The notes under the pieces are model-generated. The model was not told where the DNA came from and searched no databases. It saw nothing but the letters and a program-made list of their open reading frames with translations. A DNA stretch of 7,650 nucleotides from Clostridiales bacterium (GTDB taxonomy: Bacteria; Bacillota; Clostridia; Caldicoprobacterales; DTU083). Made by a program: the position numbers and the translations under genes. Positions 1 to 5,632 of the stretch are shown here, piece by piece (the first letter of the stretch is position 1; each line of letters begins with the position of its first letter). The stretch is taken from assembly GCA_012512335.1 (NCBI GenBank), contig JAAZEK010000097.1, positions 1-7,650 on the forward strand, read 5' to 3'.

Positions 1-554
1 ATTACATTGACCGAGGATATCAGAGCTACGAAATGGTTAACAGCATTATGGATCTACAAAGTAAATACGGAAAAGAGCATGTGGTGTTACTCCGGGGTAA
101 CCATGAACAAATGGCAATCGATTTCTACAAAGGCAGAGGCAATAGTTTCTTATACAACGGTAGTGAAGCAACAATAATGAGTTTTAAACGAAACAACGAT
201 AATTTGGAGAATTATATAGGTTTTTTTGAAAGCTTACCTTTATACCATGAGGATCCATTTTTCTTCTATGTTCATGCTGGATTAAGACCTGGAAAGAGCA
301 TTGAAGATCAATCTCATGATGACTTGCTTTGGATTCGTGAAAAGTTTATCTTTAGCAGCTATATGACAAGTAAAACAGTAATCTTTGGTCATACCACCAC
401 TACTTCTATCAACAAAGGCTCATCCCCTATAATGATTAACAACCGTTACGCACTGGATACTGGTTGTGTATACAATGGATATTTAAGTGCTATTGAAATT
501 GTAGATGACCAAATCATGAGAGTCTTCCAGGTAAAACATGAATTGGCCAGTTAA
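1..554 (+). CDS. PPP-family metallophosphoesterase (serine/threonine phosphatase-like), 5' end outside window
   Basis: This is the C-terminal part of a calcineurin-like phosphoesterase of the PPP (serine/threonine protein phosphatase) family. The frame is open from base 3 and begins YIDRG, the end of the GDxxDRG metal-binding motif. The methionine at base 33 is therefore internal, and the gene starts left of the window. Numbering from that methionine, RGNHEQ lies at about residues 21-26 (second metal motif and catalytic His), a metal-ligand His in YVHAGLRPG at 81, and the last ligand in FGHTT at 120. ALDTGCVYNGYL near 140-151 is the usual end of bacterial family members. All motifs within the window are intact, so the enzyme should be an active two-metal phosphatase in the cytoplasm. 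Its substrate (phosphoprotein, nucleotide or other) cannot be read from the sequence. A gene of unknown function follows 49 bases downstream and may be co-transcribed. Confidence 0.9.
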   Translation, partial: YIDRGYQSYEMVNSIMDLQSKYGKEHVVLLRGNHEQMAIDFYKGRGNSFLYNGSEATIMSFKRNNDNLENYIGFFESLPLYHEDPFFFYVHAGLRPGKSIEDQSHDDLLWIREKFIFSSYMTSKTVIFGHTTTTSINKGSSPIMINNRYALDTGCVYNGYLSAIEIVDDQIMRVFQVKHELAS

Positions 555-603
555 TATCGTAGATAACTTAATCTAAAAAATAAAATGAATTGGAGAGATT
601 TTA

Positions 604-981
604 ATGGACAAAATTATGAAATTAGCTAAAGACTATCCAACACTATATGGAATGTTTGGTATATATGTGGACTGGCAAATTGATCATAACATTGTATTAA
701 CAGGAAGAGATCCTCATGGTATAAACACATTTGATGACTTTTTAAATGTAAAAACCTTTCAAATTGTCACAGTTACTCATAACAATCAGGAAAAGCTAGT
801 TATCGATCTATGTTTGCCCTACTATAAGCAAATGGCATATACAAGACTTAATACGAGAAAGACTCTTAGCCTTACTCTTAGTGGCTGGGATGCCGAAAAC
901 ATGTTAAAGCATTATTCTTCAACATTAAACCTTCCGATCCTTGATATACTGAGCTACTATTTAGGTAAAATCGGCAACTAA
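604..981 (+). CDS. Small protein of unknown function (125 aa)
   Basis: I do not recognise this family. The start is well supported: GGAGAG at 592-597 lies six bases before the ATG. The protein has no signal peptide or membrane segment. It has a mixed composition with alternating hydrophobic stretches (FQIVTVTH, KLVIDLCLPYY, TLSLTLSGW) that suggest a small alpha/beta or beta-sheet domain. A helical C-terminus (DAENMLKHYSS, ILDILSYYLGKI) follows. It contains no cysteine or histidine cluster or nucleotide-binding motif. It lies 49 bases after the phosphoesterase on the same strand with no clear terminator between, so the two may form one transcript. It ends in a convergent intergenic region with repeats. 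Codon use and base composition resemble the neighbours. It is very likely a real gene, but its function is unknown. Confidence 0.75.
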   Translation: MDKIMKLAKDYPTLYGMFGIYVDWQIDHNIVLTGRDPHGINTFDDFLNVKTFQIVTVTHNNQEKLVIDLCLPYYKQMAYTRLNTRKTLSLTLSGWDAENMLKHYSSTLNLPILDILSYYLGKIGN

Positions 982-1018
982 AAAGATTAATTCACATATC
1001 TATCAAATTAACGCCTAG

Positions 1019-1082
1019 GGAGGAATAAAATAGCTATACTCTTAACATGAGTTTTCTATTCTCAATAGCTACTTTTTCCTCC
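1019..1082. repeat. Imperfect inverted repeat spanning the intergenic region
   Basis: The left arm, 1019-1036 (GGAGGAATAAAATAGCTA), is nearly the reverse complement of 1066-1082 (TAGCTACTTTTTCCTCC), with one base gap and one mismatch. About 29 bases separate the arms. The right arm is also the first unit of the tandem repeat that follows, so the left arm is effectively a fourth, inverted and diverged copy. A transcript from either strand could form a long weak hairpin. It lies between convergent genes, so a role in ending transcription is possible but unproven. Confidence 0.5.
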
Positions 1083-1121
1083 TCAATAGCTACTTTTTTA
1101 TCTCAATAGCCACTTTTTTAT
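1061..1121. repeat. Three tandem copies of a ~20-bp repeat
   Basis: Copies begin at 1061, 1082 and 1102, with periods of 21 and 20 bases. The consensus is CTCAATAGCTACTTTTTTAT. Copy 2 and copy 3 differ by one base (AGCTAC versus AGCCAC), and copy 1 ends CCTC instead of TAT. The array sits between the stop of the 604-981 gene and the stop of the minus-strand gene ending at 1149, so it is outside coding sequence. On the minus strand each copy reads AAAAAGTAGCTATTGAG. There are too few copies, and no spacers, for a CRISPR array. Confidence 0.8.
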
Positions 1122-1148
1122 CTTTTCCTATTGGAACATTAAATCAAT

Positions 1149-2177
1149 TTACCTATACGACGAAAAATACTCTGGCATATCGTCATTTTCTTTGATATAT
1201 TCATATGTCTTTTGCAATCCACCTCTTGGCTCAATTCCCTTCTTCACCGCATTTTCATACACACTTATCCAATGCTCCTTCAGATCATACTGAAATAATA
1301 AAAATAGCAATACATATAAGGATATTTCTTTATCCTTCTCCTTATAGTTTTTATTGAAATACTCGATTGCTTTATCATATTCACATAAAGCGATATTTAA
1401 GCGAAAAACTATCTCAACCAGATTGTTTAGTCTTTCTTTCTTCTGATATTCATATAAATCTGATAAAGAAGACCTCTTGGATTGATTGGTACTTGGATTA
1501 AGCTGTTCTTTTCTTAAAATATAGCATTGCTCAATAGCAATTTCTTTTGTATCCGGCGTCTTAAGATTCTTGATCAGAACACTAATCAAAAATGAGTGCA
1601 AAGTTACCCTATCAAGATTGCTGTTAATTACCAGTTCAATCGCAGATCTTATCGATTCATTATTGAATCCGTTGCCAAACTTTCTTTGAATGATAGAATC
1701 AACCAAATCGGTTTGTTTAATACCAACCGATCGGAATGGATCCTCAGTGTTAAAAATATAGTATGCACATGCATAAGACAACATACCATACAATTTACCC
1801 ATTAAATCAGTAGCGGTATTTCCCTCTTCACCTTCAACGGGAACACTTTCCAGGCTCTTAATATATGCCTTTACCTTAAATCGCCATTTAGGTCTTTCCT
1901 TCTTGTGGACGTAGCTGTTAGGTGCAAAATAATACTGTTTATATGCATATTCAATGAACTCTTCTATTTCAGGTTTTAAAATATCGAGATCGACTTGTTC
2001 TTGTCCTTTCTTTACTTTTCCAATATTCAAGTATTCATTGACATCCTGTAGTAATCTGTCAATCTCTTTTTCCTCACGCATTTTCTTGGGCATAGCTTTA
2101 TACATTTCTACGATAAGAATTCTCAAATCTTTTTCTTTATATTTATTTAGCAATTCTCTGAGTTCGGATACCAACAT
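1149..2177 (-). CDS. Helical protein of unknown function (about 342 aa)
   Basis: I do not recognise the family. The preferred start is the ATG at 2177, because GAGGTG lies seven bases upstream of it. The longer reading from an ATG at 2192 adds five residues (MRCLQ) and has no ribosome binding site. The first 50 residues are highly charged and helical (SELRELLNKYKEKDLR, KEIDRLLQDVNEYL). A central part is rich in aromatic residues (EYAYKQYYFAPNSY, YGMLSYACAYYIF). The last third (LFRLNIALCEYDKAIEYFNKNYKEKDKE-like helices, YVLLFLLFQYDLKEHWISVYENA) resembles TPR-type helical repeats. There is no signal peptide, and the hydrophobic stretches look like buried helix faces rather than membrane spans. 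No enzymatic motif is visible. It is divergent from the downstream ATPase gene, and convergent with the upstream 125-aa gene. A scaffold or interaction role is only a guess from the helical repeats. Confidence 0.75.
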   Translation of the reverse strand: MLVSELRELLNKYKEKDLRILIVEMYKAMPKKMREEKEIDRLLQDVNEYLNIGKVKKGQEQVDLDILKPEIEEFIEYAYKQYYFAPNSYVHKKERPKWRFKVKAYIKSLESVPVEGEEGNTATDLMGKLYGMLSYACAYYIFNTEDPFRSVGIKQTDLVDSIIQRKFGNGFNNESIRSAIELVINSNLDRVTLHSFLISVLIKNLKTPDTKEIAIEQCYILRKEQLNPSTNQSKRSSLSDLYEYQKKERLNNLVEIVFRLNIALCEYDKAIEYFNKNYKEKDKEISLYVLLFLLFQYDLKEHWISVYENAVKKGIEPRGGLQKTYEYIKENDDMPEYFSSYR

Positions 2178-2184
2178 TTGTAAA

Positions 2185-2190
2185 CACCTC
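2185..2190 (-). promoter_or_regulatory. Shine-Dalgarno site deciding the start of the 1149-2177 gene
   Basis: On the minus strand this reads GAGGTG, seven bases before the ATG at 2177. It lies just inside the alternative ATG at 2192, so it cannot serve that upstream start. The shorter start is therefore favoured. Confidence 0.7.
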
Positions 2191-2302
2191 ATTTTTCTAT
2201 ACTTATTTTCTATGTGGTTTATTTTATCATTGGCAGGTGAGAAATGCTATCTCGTATTTAATGAAAAAACAAACCCCGTTATTGCCTGTGACACCTAGCT
2301 GA

Positions 2303-2338
2303 ATGAAAATACTCAACATCATCTAAGAGTATTTTCAT
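2303..2338. promoter_or_regulatory. Perfect 12-bp inverted repeat, candidate operator
   Basis: ATGAAAATACTC at 2303-2314 is the exact reverse complement of GAGTATTTTCAT at 2327-2338, with a 12-base gap. A further half-copy, TGAAAATACTTGAC, begins at 2344, in the same orientation as the left arm. It runs into the -35 box of the ATPase promoter. The arms are AT-rich and no T-run follows directly, so this looks more like a protein binding site than a terminator. It could also be a hairpin in any minus-strand or long plus-strand transcript. The bound regulator is unknown. Confidence 0.55.
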
Positions 2339-2352
2339 CTAACTGAAAATAC

Positions 2353-2382
2353 TTGACTTTTTTTTGCTACTTATGTTATTCT
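2353..2382 (+). promoter_or_regulatory. Predicted sigma-A-type promoter for the AAA_14/DUF4143 ATPase gene
   Basis: The -35 box is TTGACT (2353-2358), five of six to consensus. The -10 candidate is TATTCT (2377-2382), four of six, with an 18-base spacer containing a run of T. The predicted transcription start is a few bases before the ribosome binding site, giving a short leader. The -35 box overlaps the third copy of the inverted-repeat half-site just upstream, so whatever binds there could repress this promoter. Confidence 0.5.
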
Positions 2383-2406
2383 AAATAATGAAAGTAGGTG
2401 AATCAT

Positions 2407-3672
2407 ATGTCTAAACAAAAACTTGTACAAAGGCAAAAATATTTGGATTGGCTGAAAAGCTGGCGAGAAAAGCAGATAATTAAAGTTGTGGCAGGTGTTC
2501 GGCGCTGTGGTAAATCCACTCTGTTCAAGCTTTATATCGACTGGCTTTTGGAAACTGGTATTAAGCCTGAACAGATTATATCTATAAACCTTGAGGAATT
2601 GGAGTATGAAAATTTATTGAACTACCGTGCTCTTTATGACTACATCATAGCGCGATTATATAAGGGTGGATATACATATGTCTTTATCGATGAGGTACAA
2701 AATTGCAAGGATTATGAAAGAGCTGTAGATAGTCTTTTTGTAAAGGACAATGTGGATTTATATATTACTGGATCTAACGCATATATGCTATCGGGTGAGC
2801 TTGCTACACTACTATCTGGGCGGTATGTACAGATCTCTATGCTGCCTTTGTCATTTGCAGAATATGTTACTTTTAAAGGTGTTGGTGAAAAAGACTTATC
2901 ATCTACTTTTCAAACCTATTTGCGTTTCGGCGCGTTCCCCGCTACTGCTATGCTAAACAAACAAGAGGATTTAATACGCTCCTATTTGGACGGTATTTAT
3001 AATTCTATTCTTATTAAGGATACTGCTGTTCGCCTGGGTATAACGGATATTTCTGTGCTTACTTCTATTGCAAAATTCCTGTTTTCTAATGTAGGCAGTC
3101 CAGTATCCGTCAAAAAAATTGCAGACACCATTAATTCAGCAGGTAGAACTATATCGGTCAATACAGTAGACAAATACCTTCATGCATTATGTGATAGTTT
3201 TTTGTTTTATAAAGCGGAGCGATATGATATTCGAGGACGTCAGCATCTCAAAACTCAGGGAAAATATTACGCCGTTGACAGCGGACTTCGTGAGCTACTA
3301 CTCGCAAGCTCAACTGCAGATTTAGGGCATGTTTTAGAAAATACCGTTTATTTGGAATTGCTCAGACGGGGTGCAAAGGTGAACATCGGTAAAATGGCCG
3401 AAAAAGAAATTGATTTTGTAGCAAAGGATGCAAACGGAACGATTTATTATCAAGTATCTGCGAGCGTTTTAGATGGAAGTACCTTAGAACGAGAATTAGA
3501 CCCTCTTAGAAAAATACCCGATCATCATCCTAAGGTGCTTTTAACTCTGGATGAGATTCCGCGAACCGCAAATTACGACGGGATACGACAGTTGCATATA
3601 GTGGATTGGCTTCTTAGGAATATTGATGGAGATTGTGGAATCTCAAGGACTTGCTTTCCAGTACATGGTTAG
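2407..3672 (+). CDS. AAA_14/DUF4143 ATP-binding protein (421 aa)
   Basis: This is a stand-alone ATPase of the AAA_14/DUF4143 family, common in Clostridia, Bacteroidetes and archaea. The cellular role of the family is poorly known. The Walker A motif is GVRRCGKST (30-38), Walker B is YVFIDEVQN (91-99), and the sensor-type strand LYITGSNAYML is at 118-128. The family signature LSGRYVQISMLPLSFAEYV follows. A winged-helix-like segment (SVKKIADTINSAGRTISVNTV, about 234-254) comes before the C-terminal DUF4143 part. There, EIDFVAKDANGTIYYQVS (334-351) resembles the core of PD-(D/E)xK nucleases. The length is normal for the family and the motifs are intact. I chose the ATG at 2407, with AGGTG at 2396-2400 six bases upstream; a GTG at 2398 in frame overlaps that site and is less likely. 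The inverted repeat and promoter in front suggest tight control. The 45-base gap to the dehydrogenase permits co-transcription, but there is no functional link. Confidence 0.92.
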   Translation: MSKQKLVQRQKYLDWLKSWREKQIIKVVAGVRRCGKSTLFKLYIDWLLETGIKPEQIISINLEELEYENLLNYRALYDYIIARLYKGGYTYVFIDEVQNCKDYERAVDSLFVKDNVDLYITGSNAYMLSGELATLLSGRYVQISMLPLSFAEYVTFKGVGEKDLSSTFQTYLRFGAFPATAMLNKQEDLIRSYLDGIYNSILIKDTAVRLGITDISVLTSIAKFLFSNVGSPVSVKKIADTINSAGRTISVNTVDKYLHALCDSFLFYKAERYDIRGRQHLKTQGKYYAVDSGLRELLLASSTADLGHVLENTVYLELLRRGAKVNIGKMAEKEIDFVAKDANGTIYYQVSASVLDGSTLERELDPLRKIPDHHPKVLLTLDEIPRTANYDGIRQLHIVDWLLRNIDGDCGISRTCFPVHG

Positions 3673-3717
3673 AACGTATAAGATAGATTATATAATCGAA
3701 GGAGGAGGTTTTTTATT

Positions 3718-4893
3718 ATGATAAACTTTGAATTTCATACCCCAACCAAAATCTTTTTTGGAAAGGACACTCACAAACAAATCGGAGAGATTATTAGTAA
3801 TTATGGATTCAAAAAGATTTTACTCCATTATGGCGGAGGCAGCATCAAAAAAACAGGGTTATATGATCAAGTCCTAGAATCCCTAAACCGCAACAAGATT
3901 GAGTTCATTGAATTAGGCGGTGTTGAACCTAATCCAAAGGTTGGCTTGGTTCGAAAAGGTGCACAAATCTGTAAAGAAGAAAAAGTTGACATGGTGTTGG
4001 CAGTTGGAGGGGGAAGTGTTATAGACTCGTCCAAAGTAATCGCCATCGCAGCCCTTTCCGATCATGATCCTTGGGAGTTTTCATCTAAGAAAGAAACTCC
4101 TGCAAAAGCTTTGCCCGTAGGGGCAATTTTGACCCTTTCGGCTTCCGGCAGTGAAATGAGTTCTTCCGCTGTCCTCACAAATGAAGATGGTGAATTTAAA
4201 AGAGGATTTAATAGTGATTTTAATAGACCGCTGTTTTCTATCCTGAACCCGGAGCTTACTTATTCCGTAGATAAGTTTCAGACCGGTTGTGGCATTGTTG
4301 ATATAATGATGCATACATTGGAAAGATATTTTACCAAGACAAGGGATGTTGATTTGACCGATCAAATAGCAGAAGGGCTTTTAAGGTCTGTAATTCGAGC
4401 AGGAGAAATCGCAATTAACAATCCAGAAGATTATGAAGCAAGAGCAACCCTTATGTGGGCAGGCAGCCTGTCTCATAATGATCTAACCGGAGCAGGCAGA
4501 GATTATTTTATGACCTGTCATCAGCTGGAGCATGAAATAAGCGGAATCTATGATTCTGTTGCTCATGGAGCCGGTTTGTCCATTATATTCCCTGCTTGGG
4601 CAAAATACATTTATAAGCATAATGTTGAAAAGTTCTGCCAATATGCCGTTAGAGTGTGGAACATACAGATGAATTTTGAAAACCCCGAAGAGACAGCCCT
4701 GAAAGGAATTATTGCCACAGAAAACTACTTCAAGTCTATTGACATGCCTGTAAGACTATCGGAGCTGAATATTACCGACGAAAAGTTTGAAGAAATGGCT
4801 GAAAAATGTACCTTCTTTGGAAACCGTACATTGCCAGATTATATCCCTCTGGGTAAAAAAGAGATTATTGAGATTTTTGAGCTATGTAGATAG
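3718..4893 (+). CDS. Iron-containing alcohol dehydrogenase, butanol-dehydrogenase-like (391 aa)
   Basis: This is a group III, metal-dependent alcohol dehydrogenase that reduces aldehydes to alcohols with NAD(P)H in the cytoplasm. It resembles clostridial butanol dehydrogenases (BdhA/BdhB) and E. coli YqhD. The N-terminal dinucleotide-binding domain carries GGGSVIDSSK (97-106) and the family start FxTPTKIFFG. The C-terminal helical domain carries the four expected metal ligands: D195 and H199 in GIVDIMMHT, H268 in CHQLEHE, and H283 in VAHGAGL. Length and motifs are complete. The start is secure: AAGGAGGAGG at 3699-3708 lies nine bases before the ATG. It follows the ATPase gene by 45 bases and ends 27 bases before a GC-rich hairpin. 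The aldehyde substrate and the choice of NADH or NADPH cannot be told from the sequence. The Asp/Ser context after GGGS is similar to that of the NADPH-using YqhD group, which is only a hint. Confidence 0.95.
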   Translation: MINFEFHTPTKIFFGKDTHKQIGEIISNYGFKKILLHYGGGSIKKTGLYDQVLESLNRNKIEFIELGGVEPNPKVGLVRKGAQICKEEKVDMVLAVGGGSVIDSSKVIAIAALSDHDPWEFSSKKETPAKALPVGAILTLSASGSEMSSSAVLTNEDGEFKRGFNSDFNRPLFSILNPELTYSVDKFQTGCGIVDIMMHTLERYFTKTRDVDLTDQIAEGLLRSVIRAGEIAINNPEDYEARATLMWAGSLSHNDLTGAGRDYFMTCHQLEHEISGIYDSVAHGAGLSIIFPAWAKYIYKHNVEKFCQYAVRVWNIQMNFENPEETALKGIIATENYFKSIDMPVRLSELNITDEKFEEMAEKCTFFGNRTLPDYIPLGKKEIIEIFELCR

Positions 4894-4909
4894 TAATTTC
4901 ACAATGAAT

Positions 4910-4954
4910 AAATCAAGGACAAAGCCGCCACGATGAAGTGGCGGCTTTTGATTT
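4910..4954 (+). terminator. Rho-independent terminator after the alcohol dehydrogenase, possibly bidirectional
   Basis: AAAGCCGCCAC (4921-4931) pairs perfectly with GTGGCGGCTTT (4938-4948) around the 6-base loop GATGAA, and TTGATTT follows. An outer pair, AAATCAA at 4910-4916 with TTGATTT at about 4948-4954, extends the stem with an internal bulge. The T-tract after the stem is short, but this is the strongest GC-rich hairpin in the window and it lies 27 bases after the dehydrogenase stop. Symmetry means it could also stop minus-strand transcripts arriving from the PIN operon. Confidence 0.8.
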
Positions 4955-5131
4955 ATAGACTCCAGCTCTTTCTTTTTCGTCTAATGGTATTTCAAAGCTC
5001 ATATTTACTGCTCCTATAAAATATGAACGGCAAGAGTAAGCCCAGTAGTTTTGCATAAGCCCACCATGGTACAATGAGGAGAAAACCAGAAGCTCTGGTT
5101 GAATAGCAGCATACCTTTTTCTATTGGTTTC
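4913..5131 (-). pseudogene. Remnant of a carbon-nitrogen hydrolase (nitrilase-family) gene
   Basis: Directly after the PIN gene stop, and in the same frame, the minus strand stays open for 72 codons. The first ~43 residues read like the interior of a nitrilase/amidase-superfamily protein. PELLVFSSLYHGG and YWAYSCRSYFIGA match the family pattern in which a glutamate/strand pair is followed by an aromatic-rich helix and the strand that begins the next layer. No start codon or catalytic Glu-Lys-Cys set precedes it, so it is an internal fragment of a ~260-300-aa protein. Downstream the similarity I can see stops, and a short tail (MSFEIPLDEKERAGVYK) runs into the terminator hairpin and a TGA. That tail begins with ATG at 5002 and has AGGAGC seven bases upstream. 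It could thus be a separate 29-codon reading or a piece of another gene. The family call is from memory of conserved patterns, not a search. Confidence 0.5.
5084..5100 (-). terminator. Possible weak terminator hairpin after the PIN gene
   Basis: AACCAGA (5084-5090) and TCTGGTT (5094-5100) form a perfect 7-bp stem with a 3-base loop. On the minus strand it is followed by TTTC. It lies about 30 bases after the PIN stop, so it may help end the two-gene operon. The stem is short and the T-run poor, and the same bases encode part of the nitrilase remnant, so it may be chance. Confidence 0.3.
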
Positions 5132-5632
5132 CTATTTAAAATGTTGAAGTCTAACAGTAATCTCGTTCTTTGGTAGCCTAACTTCTCGACCATTGCGTTT
5201 TTGTAACTCCAAAAGGCAAAATTTATATTCATCTCCATTAATATAACTGCCATCTAATAATTGATCAAGCACACCAATTGTACCCCAGATTCCAACATTT
5301 TCACATTTAGCTGCCTTTCGTAAAGCACCATCACCAGTTAGTAAAATGATTTTACGAACCTTTGCTATTGCCAATGCAATACGGTCATATATAGATAAGT
5401 TTGGATAGCGTGGTCCAAATTCCTCTGCTAGATCAAACTCTTCTAATGTTAGTTCTACACTAATAAGACCACAACGTAACAATTCACCACGTAAATGAAC
5501 TGGGGATAACAGTTCATCATTTATAGCATCAGAGTTCATGATGTAAGTATATGGTAGTCGAAATGGCAGCTCAATACGATCAATAGCAGAAAAATCAATC
5601 CATACACTTGTATCACTGCTTATATATTCCAT
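5132..5632 (-). CDS. PIN-domain protein, candidate toxin ribonuclease (166 aa)
   Basis: This is a PIN-domain (VapC-like fold) protein, a family of metal-dependent ribonucleases that often serve as toxins. The four expected acidic residues are all visible: D7 in SSDTSVWIDF, E40 in SDAINDELL, D83 in SIYDRIALAIA, and D101 in ILLTGDGALRKAA. Residues past ~120 (LDQLLDGSYINGDEYKFCLLE) form the usual C-terminal helices plus a 25-residue basic tail. It is longer than typical VapC (about 130 aa) and nearer the PIN proteins that pair with non-VapB partners. The start is the ATG at 5632, which overlaps the stop of the upstream gene by one base (TAATG). A GAGGT site six bases before it suggests translational coupling. 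Context argues that its partner is the XRE-ImmA/IrrE protein just upstream. Toxicity itself is not shown by the sequence. Confidence 0.85.
   Translation of the reverse strand: MEYISSDTSVWIDFSAIDRIELPFRLPYTYIMNSDAINDELLSPVHLRGELLRCGLISVELTLEEFDLAEEFGPRYPNLSIYDRIALAIAKVRKIILLTGDGALRKAAKCENVGIWGTIGVLDQLLDGSYINGDEYKFCLLELQKRNGREVRLPKNEITVRLQHFK

Noticed and set aside
1061..1121. CRISPR array
   Set aside because: The repeats are only ~20 bp, directly abutting with no spacers, and there are three copies with no cas genes nearby.
1954..2298. 114-codon plus-strand frame over the start of the 1149-2177 gene
   Set aside because: It is a shadow opposite a coding region rich in Lys and Glu codons, with Ser/Phe/Leu-rich composition and no ribosome site.
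2398..2406. GTG start for the AAA_14/DUF4143 ATPase
   Set aside because: It overlaps the AGGTG ribosome binding site that is ideally placed for the ATG at 2407.
3691..3696. TATAAT just before the alcohol dehydrogenase
   Set aside because: No acceptable -35 box lies 16-18 bases upstream, and transcription would start inside the ribosome binding site. Co-transcription with the ATPase or a different promoter is more likely.
4081..4365. 94-codon minus-strand frame inside the alcohol dehydrogenase gene
   Set aside because: It lies antisense to a complete, well-conserved gene and has no family resemblance.
5014..5253. 79-codon minus-strand reading frame overlapping the PIN gene end
   Set aside because: It is in a different frame from the PIN gene over half its length and from the nitrilase-like remnant over the rest. 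Its protein has no recognisable pattern, while the other frames do.
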